Source: Humitalea sp038249305
GTDB lineage: Bacteria > Pseudomonadota > Alphaproteobacteria > Acetobacterales > Acetobacteraceae
Assembly: GCA_038249305.1 (NCBI GenBank)
Contig: JBBRWI010000126.1
Coordinates: 1 to 11,204 of the forward strand
Direction of reading: 5' to 3'
DNA: 11,204 nt
Positions 5,987 to 11,204 of the stretch are shown here, piece by piece. The notes under the pieces were generated by a model. The model ran no database searches. It worked only from the letters and a program-made list of their open reading frames with translations, and was not told the DNA's origin. Position 1 is the stretch's first letter; each line of letters begins with the position of its first letter. A program made the position numbers and the translations under genes.

Positions 5987-6994
5987 ATGGAACATCTGCA
6001 ACGCCGGAGCCTGCTGGGTGGACTCGCCGCCGGCACCGCCCTGCTCGCCGCCCCGCATGTCGCCCGGGCACAGACCGTCATCACCCTGAACGGCGCCAGC
6101 CAGTTCAACGACGAACACGTGTTCAACCGCGCGCTGACGCGGTTCGAGGAGCTGGTCAAGCAGTACTACGGCCAGCCGATCAACTTCGTGATGCACAAGA
6201 ACTCGGCGCTGGGGCTGGAGAAGCAGTATTTTGAATACATGTCCGCCGGCCGCGCGGTGGACTACGCGATCGTCAGCCCGGCGCACATGTCCACCTTCAG
6301 CCGGGCGGCGCCGTTCATCGATGCGCCGTTCCTGTTCCGCGACCTGGGGCACTGGAACGCAGTGCTCGACGCCGACATGTTCGCCCCCATCGCCGAGGAG
6401 GTGGACCGCCGCGCCCGGGTCAAGCTGATCGGCTGGGCCGGTGGCGGCATCCGCAACATTTTCAGCAACCGCTCCGCGACCAACATGGCCGAGATCCGCA
6501 ACCTGCGCATCCGTGTGCAGGGCGCGCCGATCTGGAGCCGCACCTTCCAGGCGATCGGCATGGCGCCGCAGGTGATCGCGTACAACGAGGTATACAACGC
6601 GATCCAGAACAACGTGATCGAGGCCGGTGAGAATGAGGCCGCCGGCGTCGAGCAGATGCGCTTCTTCGAGGTCGGGCCAAACCTGCTGATGACGCGGCAC
6701 GCCATCACCATCCGCCCGCTGTGTTTTTCGACGCAGACCTTCGCCCGGCTGCCGCCCGCGCTGCAGGCGGCGGTAACCCGCGCGGGCAAGGAGGCCGGCG
6801 TCTTCGGCCGCGAGACCGAAAGCACCGAGGACGAGCAGAAGATCACCGCACTCGCCACCGCGGGCCGGCTGCGCAAGGTCGAGTTCACCGAACGCCCGGC
6901 GATGCAGGCCGCGGTGGAACCTGTCATGGCGACCTATGCACGCGAGATCGACGCGGGGGCGATCTTTGCCCGGATCAACGCCCAGACTTCCTGA
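5987..6994 (+). CDS. dctP: TRAP transporter substrate-binding protein (DctP family), probable Tat export
   Basis: This is a 335-residue periplasmic binding protein that captures an organic acid anion and delivers it to the DctQM membrane pair. The N-terminus has QRRSLLGG, with Arg6-Arg7 followed by a mild hydrophobic stretch and likely cleavage after AARA-type VARA (25-28). The twin arginine suggests Tat rather than Sec export. Family features include the LRIRVQG block (173-179), whose Arg176 matches the conserved arginine that binds the substrate carboxylate, and the downstream segment AYNEVYNAIQNNVIEAGENE (198-217). ATG5987 has a strong Shine-Dalgarno (5971-5980) 6 nt away. It is the first gene of a three-gene TRAP operon. 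The substrate cannot be inferred with confidence; sialic acid, C4-dicarboxylate, 2-oxo acids and hydroxy acids are all handled by relatives. Confidence 0.93.
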   Translation: MEHLQRRSLLGGLAAGTALLAAPHVARAQTVITLNGASQFNDEHVFNRALTRFEELVKQYYGQPINFVMHKNSALGLEKQYFEYMSAGRAVDYAIVSPAHMSTFSRAAPFIDAPFLFRDLGHWNAVLDADMFAPIAEEVDRRARVKLIGWAGGGIRNIFSNRSATNMAEIRNLRIRVQGAPIWSRTFQAIGMAPQVIAYNEVYNAIQNNVIEAGENEAAGVEQMRFFEVGPNLLMTRHAITIRPLCFSTQTFARLPPALQAAVTRAGKEAGVFGRETESTEDEQKITALATAGRLRKVEFTERPAMQAAVEPVMATYAREIDAGAIFARINAQTS

Positions 6995-7002
6995 TACCGC
7001 AT

Positions 7003-7031
7003 GGGGGCGGCCGTGCGGTCGCCCCCTTCTT
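7003..7031 (+). terminator. Strong stem-loop with short pyrimidine tail between dctP and dctQ
   Basis: GGGGGCG (7003-7009) pairs exactly with CGCCCCC (7020-7026). A G-T wobble (7010/7019) and CC/GG (7011-7012/7017-7018) extend the stem to about 10 bp around a 4-nt loop. It starts 8 nt after the dctP stop and is followed by TTCTT (7027-7031), a weak U-tract. This resembles a leaky intrinsic terminator or a 3'-protecting structure. Either would raise the level of the binding protein over the two membrane proteins, which is a known arrangement in binding-protein-dependent transport operons. Confidence 0.6.
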
Positions 7032-7055
7032 CCCGCCCCCTTAAGGATGCCCGCC

Positions 7056-7568
7056 ATGGCGCCCCCCGGCGCGCGCAATATCTTGCGCCGTATCACCGAC
7101 GTCTACAGCCGGTTCCTTGACGCGCTTCTGGTGTTCAGCGTCGCGCTGATCCTGCTGCCGGTGACCTTGCAGATCTTCTCCCGCTTCACGGCCCTGCTGC
7201 CGCGCTACATCTGGACCGAGGAATTGTCGCGCTTCCTGCTGATCTGGATGATCATGGTGGGCGCGATGGTGGCCGTGCGGGAGGGGACGCATTTCACCGT
7301 CGATCTGTTCCCCTCGCTGAAGGGCCGGACGCGGGCGGCGCTCGACATCGTCTCGGGGCTGTTCGTGTTGGTCTTCGCCATGGTGTTCCTGGTCTATGGC
7401 TGGGAATTCACCGAACTCGCCTGGTATCGCATCAGTGAGTTGGCCGAACTGCCACTGCCGCTGATCCACATCGCCTGGCCGATCTGCGGCGCGACCTGGC
7501 TGCTGTTCCAGGGCGAGCGCATGTGGGACGATATTCGCGTGTTGCGGTATGGCGAGGAGCGGGTCTGA
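7056..7568 (+). CDS. dctQ: TRAP transporter small permease (DctQ family)
   Basis: This is a 170-residue inner-membrane protein with four predicted membrane segments (about 21-41, 56-74, 97-117, 134-152), the standard DctQ layout. The signature WTEELSRFLLIWMIMVGA (53-70) followed by VREGTHFTVD (74-83) is characteristic of the family. DctQ partners the large permease DctM; together they couple a sodium gradient to uptake of the ligand brought by DctP. I chose ATG7056 because AAGGA (7043-7047) sits 8 nt upstream. The in-frame ATG7047 overlaps that site and would leave no spacing. The stop TGA overlaps the ATG of the next gene (TGATG), which indicates translational coupling. Confidence 0.93.
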   Translation: MAPPGARNILRRITDVYSRFLDALLVFSVALILLPVTLQIFSRFTALLPRYIWTEELSRFLLIWMIMVGAMVAVREGTHFTVDLFPSLKGRTRAALDIVSGLFVLVFAMVFLVYGWEFTELAWYRISELAELPLPLIHIAWPICGATWLLFQGERMWDDIRVLRYGEERV

Positions 7569-8887
7569 TGGGGGCGAGCACGCTTTCCGCCGGCACCGCC
7601 GCCTGGATCCTGTTCGGCATGTTCTTCACGCAACTGGCCCTGCGGGTGCCGGTGTCGGTGGCGCTCGGCATCGCCTGCCTGCCGATCCTGCTGATGGAGG
7701 AACGGCTATGGCCGATGATCCTCGTGCAGGAGACGTTCAATGCCTATAATTCCTTCATCCTGCTCGCAGTGCCCTTTTTCCTGCTGACCGCGAACCTGAT
7801 GAATGTGGGTGGCATCACCGATCGGCTGGTGCGGTTTTCCCGCGCCCTTGTCGGGCATTTCCCGGGTGGCCTCGCGCAGATCAACGTCGTGCTGTCGATC
7901 TTTTTCGCCGGTATTTCCGGCAGCAGCACGGCCGATGCCGCCAGCCAATCGAAACTGTTCATCGATGCCCAGCGCAAGGAAGGCTACGACGACAGTTTTT
8001 CGGTCGCGATCACCGCGGTCTCGGCGGTTCTGGCCGTGGTCGTCCCGCCGTCGATTCTGATGATCGTATGGGGCGGGGTGCTGACAGTCTCGATCGGGGC
8101 GCTGTTCCTGGCCGGCATCATCCCCGGCCTGATGCTGGGCCTGGTGCAGATGGCAACGGTGCATGCCTATGCGAAGCGCCGCGGCTACCCGACCTATCCG
8201 CGCGCGACCCTGGCCGAGATCTTCGCAGGCTTCATGGTCTCGATCCCGGCGCTGTTCACGCCCTTCATCATCATCGGCGGCAAGGTTTTCGGCTGGTTCA
8301 CGGCGACGGAAAGTGCCTGCATCGCCGTGCTCTACGCGGGATTCCTGTCGATCATCGTGTATCGGCAGATGGACCTCAAAGGGCTCTGGTCGGCCTTCGC
8401 CGATACCGGGCGCTTGTCTGCTATCACGCTGTTCTGTGTCGGCACCGCCAGCGCCTTCGGCTGGCTGCTCGCCTACTACAAGATCCCCGAGGCGATGCTG
8501 ATCGGTGTTTCGGCCTGGGAGATGGGGCCGATCACCACCGGGCTGTTCATCGCCGGCGTGTTCCTGGTGGTCGGCTGTTTCCTCGATGCGATCCCGTCGA
8601 TCATCATCGTGGGCACCATCCTGGCGCCGATCGCGGCCCTGGCCGGGCTGCACCCGGTGCACTTCGCCATGATCGGGATCGTGTCGCTGGCTTTTGGGCT
8701 GGTCACGCCGCCCTATGGGCTTTGCCTGATGATATCCTGCGCCATTGCCAAGGTGCGTATGGTCGATGTGTTGAAGGACACGCTCATCATGCTGATCCCG
8801 ATGTTCGGGGTGCTGATGCTGCTGATCCTGTGGCCGGGCATGGCCTTGATGGTGCCGACCTTGCTGGAGCCTGACTTCTTGAAGTGA
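7568..8887 (+). CDS. dctM: TRAP transporter large permease (DctM family)
   Basis: This is a 439-residue, strongly hydrophobic inner-membrane protein with roughly a dozen membrane segments, the normal size for DctM, the transport channel subunit. Family motifs include FAGISGSSTADAA (113-125), PPSILMIVWG (160-169), GALFLAGIIPG (177-187), FTATESACIAVLYA (244-257), FLDAIPSIII (338-347) and LVTPPYGLCLMI (378-389). ATG7568 overlaps the dctQ stop by one base and has GAGGAG (7554-7559) 8 nt upstream. An upstream ATG7523 in the same frame lies deep inside dctQ and is not needed. The gene ends 8 bp before the convergent XRE regulator, with no obvious terminator between them, so the two transcripts probably overlap at their 3' ends. 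Confidence 0.95.
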   Translation: MGASTLSAGTAAWILFGMFFTQLALRVPVSVALGIACLPILLMEERLWPMILVQETFNAYNSFILLAVPFFLLTANLMNVGGITDRLVRFSRALVGHFPGGLAQINVVLSIFFAGISGSSTADAASQSKLFIDAQRKEGYDDSFSVAITAVSAVLAVVVPPSILMIVWGGVLTVSIGALFLAGIIPGLMLGLVQMATVHAYAKRRGYPTYPRATLAEIFAGFMVSIPALFTPFIIIGGKVFGWFTATESACIAVLYAGFLSIIVYRQMDLKGLWSAFADTGRLSAITLFCVGTASAFGWLLAYYKIPEAMLIGVSAWEMGPITTGLFIAGVFLVVGCFLDAIPSIIIVGTILAPIAALAGLHPVHFAMIGIVSLAFGLVTPPYGLCLMISCAIAKVRMVDVLKDTLIMLIPMFGVLMLLILWPGMALMVPTLLEPDFLK

Positions 8888-8895
8888 GGCGCGCC

Positions 8896-9774
8896 CTAAA
8901 CAGAGGTCTCGTCGATCAGCGCCCGGACCCGTGCCGCGGCGGCGGGGCCTTTGAGCGCATCGCGCCAGGCCGCCTCGGCCACGCGCTGGTAGACTGAAAG
9001 CGCTTCCTCGGCCGCGGTAACGGTCGCCACGCCCATCCCGCCGTTGGCGGCGGTGTCGGGGGGGAAGGGGCTGGCGCAGACATGCGCCTTTTCCCGGCCG
9101 CGCAGCACGATGAAGCCGCCCGAGGGCTCGACCGCGGACATCAGCCCCAACTGCAACCCCATCGGCAGGTTGTCCATCAGGCTGGCGATGTGCTCGGCCT
9201 CGGCCCGCGCCGCCAGCTGGCAGCGCTGCCGCGTGCGGTCCGACATCGCCGGCAGGCCGGGCGCCACGCCGTCGGTCAGCAGGCGGCGCAGGTTCGCCTC
9301 GCTCAGCATCGCCGTCATCGAGGGCTTGCGCGCGGCATGCATCCGTCGCCGGGCGGCGAGCAGGCCCAGTATCTGGTCCGACGCGGCCCGGGCCGCCAGG
9401 CGTTCGGGGGCGGCATCGGCGTTGTCGGTCAGGGCCTCGGTCAGCGCGGCGTCGAAGGTGTCGCTGGCCGCGAGGTAGCAGACGGCGCCGCCGACCTGGA
9501 GGATCTGGTCGGCCTGTTCCTCGACCTGGCGCAGCCGCTCCTGGAAGCCGGCGGGGCGGGTGAAATATTCGATACCGATCCCGAGAAGGGACAGCGGCGA
9601 GATTTTCAGCAATTCGGCCAGGCGCCGGATGGTGTCCAGCTTGATGACCTCGCCTTTCTCATAGCGATACAGGGCGGCGCGGGAGACGCCCAGACGGGCG
9701 GCTATCTCCTCCGCCCGCAGTCCGGATTCGAGGCGATAGGCGCGCAACTGCTGCCCGATGTCGGCGAACTGCAT
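8896..9774 (-). CDS. XRE-family helix-turn-helix transcriptional regulator with large C-terminal domain
   Basis: The protein has 292 residues. The N-terminal 58 residues form a Cro/C1-type DNA-binding domain: IGQQLRAYRLESGLRAEEIAARLGV, then SRAALYRYEKGEV, with recognition-helix residues around 28-38. The remaining ~230 residues are mostly helical by composition and carry no domain I recognise; a ligand-sensing or dimerisation role is plausible but unproven. The start (complement of 9772-9774) has an AGGGGG ribosome-binding site 4-5 nt upstream. It is convergent with the TRAP operon and lies downstream, on the same strand, of hyi-glxR, separated by 194 bp, so it probably has its own promoter. 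The palindrome at 9819-9832 is a candidate autoregulatory operator. A link to control of the TRAP operon or glyoxylate genes is inferred only from position. Confidence 0.85.
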   Translation of the reverse strand: MQFADIGQQLRAYRLESGLRAEEIAARLGVSRAALYRYEKGEVIKLDTIRRLAELLKISPLSLLGIGIEYFTRPAGFQERLRQVEEQADQILQVGGAVCYLAASDTFDAALTEALTDNADAAPERLAARAASDQILGLLAARRRMHAARKPSMTAMLSEANLRRLLTDGVAPGLPAMSDRTRQRCQLAARAEAEHIASLMDNLPMGLQLGLMSAVEPSGGFIVLRGREKAHVCASPFPPDTAANGGMGVATVTAAEEALSVYQRVAEAAWRDALKGPAAAARVRALIDETSV

Positions 9775-9968
9775 GCAACCCCCTGGTGGTATCGGCAGGT
9801 GTGTTCAATCAACTATTACGAGACATGTCTCGCAGCACGATTACCATGCTCCAATCCAGTGGCGGGCGCAATGGGAACGTCGCAGTGTTTCACGAAGAAG
9901 TTTGGGGTATGCAACCGCCGGGACGTGCCAGGGCAAGCCCTTGCACGGCCCCTGTTCGGCCCGGCACG
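9775..9968. other. Intergenic region between glxR and the XRE regulator
   Basis: This 194-bp gap is noticeably more AT-rich in 9805-9910 than the coding DNA around it, which suits a promoter region for the XRE gene. It holds the 14-bp palindrome (9819-9832) and most of a branched inverted-repeat structure that reaches the glxR stop codon (9922-9970). I see no small gene with a credible ribosome-binding site. Confidence 0.6.
9819..9832. promoter_or_regulatory. Perfect 14-bp palindrome upstream of the XRE gene (candidate operator)
   Basis: CGAGACATGTCTCG reads the same on both strands. It is less GC-rich than the surrounding genes and lies 44 bp upstream of the regulator's start codon. On the minus strand it is directly followed by TAATAG (9813-9818), which resembles a -10 element, though no good -35 is seen at the right distance. 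XRE-family dimers commonly bind such dyads near their own promoter. The role as operator is inferred. Confidence 0.5.
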
Positions 9969-9970
9969 TC
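9922..9970 (-). other. Branched inverted-repeat structure at the 3' end of glxR
   Basis: Outer arms GACGTGCC (9922-9929) and GGCACGTC (9963-9970) are exact reverse complements 33 nt apart, and the right arm overlaps the glxR stop codon. Inside are two small hairpins: GCAAG/CTTGC (9933-9937/9940-9944, or alternatively GGGC/GCCC at 9931-9934/9937-9940) and GGCC/GGCC (9947-9950/9958-9961). The RNA of glxR could fold into a three-way structure here. There is no T-run, so it is not a standard intrinsic terminator. Confidence 0.5.
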
Positions 9971-10850
9971 AGTCCGGAGCGACCTTGCTGGCCGCCATTG
10001 TTTCCAATGCCTTGACCAACGCGGAATGGTCGAGGTCGGCACCACCCATGGCCGCGACGGCCGAGAACAACTGCTGCGCCGAGGCGGTGTTGGGCAGCGC
10101 GACGCCCAGGTCCCGCCCGGCGGACAGCGCCAGGTTCAGGTCCTTCTGGTGCAGGCGGATGCGGAAACCCGGCGCGAAGGTGCGCTTGATCATGCGCTCG
10201 CCATGCACTTCCAGGATTCGGGACGCGGCAAAGCCGCCCATCAGCGCCTGCCGCACCTTGGCCGGATCGGCGCCGGCCTTGGCGGCGAAGACCAGGGCCT
10301 CGGCCACCGCTTCGATGTTCAGGGCCACGATGATCTGGTTGGCAACCTTGCAGGTCTGGCCCGCGCCGGCCGGGCCGACATGGGTGATGTTCTTGCCCAT
10401 CAGTTCCAACAGCGGCAGGGCGCGGGCGAAAGCCTCATCGGTGCCGCCGCACATGATGGTCAACGAGGCGGCCTTGGCGCCGACCTCGCCGCCCGAAACC
10501 GGGGCATCCACCCAGTCGCAGCCGGCCTCGACCAGGCGCTTCGCAAAACCCTGGGTCGCGGTCGGACTGATCGAGGACATGTCGATCACCAGCGTGCCCG
10601 GTGTCAGTGCGGCGGCGATGCCGCCTGCACCGAACAGCACGGCCTCCACGTCGGGGGTATCGGGGACCATGATGATGACGGCCTCCGCCGCCGCGGCGAC
10701 CGCCGTCGCATCGGCCAGCACGGTCGCCGAGGCGCGAAGTTCCTCCGTCAGGCTGGCGCGTTCGGGCACGAGCAGGCTGTGCCCGCCGCGCGCCAGGTTG
10801 AGCGCCATCGGGCGCCCCATGATGCCGAGGCCGATGAAACCGATCTTCAT
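9969..10850 (-). CDS. glxR: 2-hydroxy-3-oxopropionate (tartronate semialdehyde) reductase
   Basis: This 293-residue enzyme of the beta-hydroxyacid dehydrogenase family reduces tartronate semialdehyde to D-glycerate with NAD(P)H in the cytoplasm, the last step of the glycerate route from glyoxylate. Visible features are the Rossmann loop GLGIMG (7-12), the DMSSISP block (90-96), the substrate-binding DAPVSGGEVGAKA (115-127), GQTCKVANQIIVALNIEA (164-181) with catalytic Lys168, FAASRILEVHGERM (207-220) and HQKDLNLAL (234-242). The long GlxR-type blocks separate it from generic 3-hydroxyisobutyrate dehydrogenases. The start (complement of 10848-10850) has AAAGGAAA (complement of 10858-10865) about 7 nt upstream. 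It follows hyi after 27 bp on the same strand, as expected for an operon of sequential pathway enzymes. Confidence 0.92.
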   Translation of the reverse strand: MKIGFIGLGIMGRPMALNLARGGHSLLVPERASLTEELRASATVLADATAVAAAAEAVIIMVPDTPDVEAVLFGAGGIAAALTPGTLVIDMSSISPTATQGFAKRLVEAGCDWVDAPVSGGEVGAKAASLTIMCGGTDEAFARALPLLELMGKNITHVGPAGAGQTCKVANQIIVALNIEAVAEALVFAAKAGADPAKVRQALMGGFAASRILEVHGERMIKRTFAPGFRIRLHQKDLNLALSAGRDLGVALPNTASAQQLFSAVAAMGGADLDHSALVKALETMAASKVAPD

Positions 10851-10877
10851 GCTGGTGTTTCCTTTGATGGCGATGCG

Positions 10878-11204
10878 TCAGGCCTTGAAGGGTTGGAACC
10901 AGCCGAGGCCAGCCACCGTGTCGCCGGCGGGGCGATATTCGCAGCCGATCCAGCCGCGGAAGCCGAGCGCGTCGATGCGCTTGAATACGAAATCCCAATT
11001 CACCTCGCCGGTGCCGGGTTCGTTCCGCGCCGGCACGTCGGCGACCTGCATATGGGCGATGATGGCCAGGTGTTTTTCGACCCGCTTGACGATATCGCCC
11101 TCGGTCACCTGGCAATGATAGAGGTCGAATTGCAGGCCGAGGCGGTCCGCGCCGACCGCCGCGATCACCGCCGCCCCCTGGTCCATGGTGTTGAGGAACA
11201 GGCC
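10878..11204 (-). CDS. hyi: Hydroxypyruvate isomerase, C-terminal part (5' end outside window)
   Basis: The last 108 residues and TGA stop are present; the reading frame is open to the window edge, so the N-terminal part lies beyond it. The enzyme interconverts hydroxypyruvate and tartronate semialdehyde and belongs to the xylose-isomerase-like TIM-barrel family. Diagnostic segments are GLFLNT at the edge, LQFDLYHCQVTEGD with the metal-ligand Asp and a conserved His, HMQVADVPARNEPGTGEVNW with further metal-site residues, and GWIGCEYRPAGDTVAGLGW near the end. These match Hyi rather than generic sugar isomerases. It lies 27 bp upstream of glxR on the same strand, supplying GlxR's substrate. Other members of the pathway, such as glyoxylate carboligase, may lie just outside the window. 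Confidence 0.9.
   Translation of the reverse strand, partial: GLFLNTMDQGAAVIAAVGADRLGLQFDLYHCQVTEGDIVKRVEKHLAIIAHMQVADVPARNEPGTGEVNWDFVFKRIDALGFRGWIGCEYRPAGDTVAGLGWFQPFKA

Noticed and set aside
4887..6071. A 394-codon minus-strand open frame opposite the Pat-like gene
   Set aside because: Its Arg/His/Pro-rich translation has no motifs, and the plus-strand frame encodes clear ATP-grasp and GNAT domains over the same DNA.
5573..7096. A 507-codon open frame on the minus strand across the end of the Pat-like gene and dctP
   Set aside because: It is antisense to two well-supported genes, has no recognisable domains and has the composition of a codon-bias shadow.
9082..11118. A 678-codon open frame on the plus strand, antisense to the XRE, glxR and hyi genes
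   Set aside because: The minus-strand genes have full family motifs and ribosome-binding sites. The plus-strand frame is low-complexity (Ala/Arg/Pro-rich) and is a by-product of GC-biased codons; it also runs through the intergenic gap without any domain signal.

Overview
The window is very GC-rich and densely coded, and it reads as chromosomal DNA from an alphaproteobacterium, most likely of the Acetobacteraceae/Roseomonas type. That placement is inferred from the tail of a Rel/SpoT-type protein, a PEP-CTERM protein, TAGAGC-bordered palindromic repeats, a TRAP transporter operon and a GlxR/Hyi pair. No marker gene in the window proves the taxon.

Layout from left to right. (1) Positions 1-102 hold the 3' end of a gene whose product resembles the C-terminal ACT domain of (p)ppGpp synthetase/hydrolase. 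A short spacer with a tandem 14-bp repeat follows, then an M20D-type amidohydrolase (175-1323, +). (2) A small secreted PEP-CTERM protein (1457-2059, +) ends inside the first of two adjacent, nearly perfect palindromes (2057-2162). These fill the space before the convergent HSL-type alpha/beta hydrolase (2201-3160, -). (3) Divergent from the hydrolase is a large Pat/YfiQ-like protein (3267-5903, +). It is an acyl-CoA synthetase (NDP-forming)-like body fused to a C-terminal GNAT acetyltransferase. Both histidines that normally carry phosphate in active synthetases look substituted, and a 21-bp tandem duplication sits next to one of these sites. (4) A complete TRAP transporter operon, dctP-dctQ-dctM (5987-8887, +), follows. 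It has a stem-loop just upstream of the dctP ribosome-binding site and a strong stem-loop between dctP and dctQ. (5) Convergent with dctM is an XRE-type regulator (8896-9774, -) with a perfect 14-bp palindrome about 45 bp upstream of its start. (6) The right end is a minus-strand pair for glyoxylate/hydroxypyruvate metabolism: hydroxypyruvate isomerase (partial, 10878-11204) followed by tartronate semialdehyde reductase (9969-10850).

How the genes may work together. Hyi and GlxR interconvert hydroxypyruvate and tartronate semialdehyde and reduce the latter to glycerate, which is the glycerate branch of glyoxylate assimilation. The TRAP transporter imports an organic acid that cannot be identified from the sequence. 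The XRE protein lies between the transporter and the Hyi/GlxR pair and could control either; this is inference from position. Every gap between genes is under 200 bases.

I did not find a convincing undescribed system such as a defence island, phage, CRISPR array or retron. The points most worth a second look are small-scale: the paired palindromes, the degenerate synthetase half of the Pat-like protein with its local duplication, the stem-loops in the TRAP operon, and the palindrome upstream of the XRE gene.
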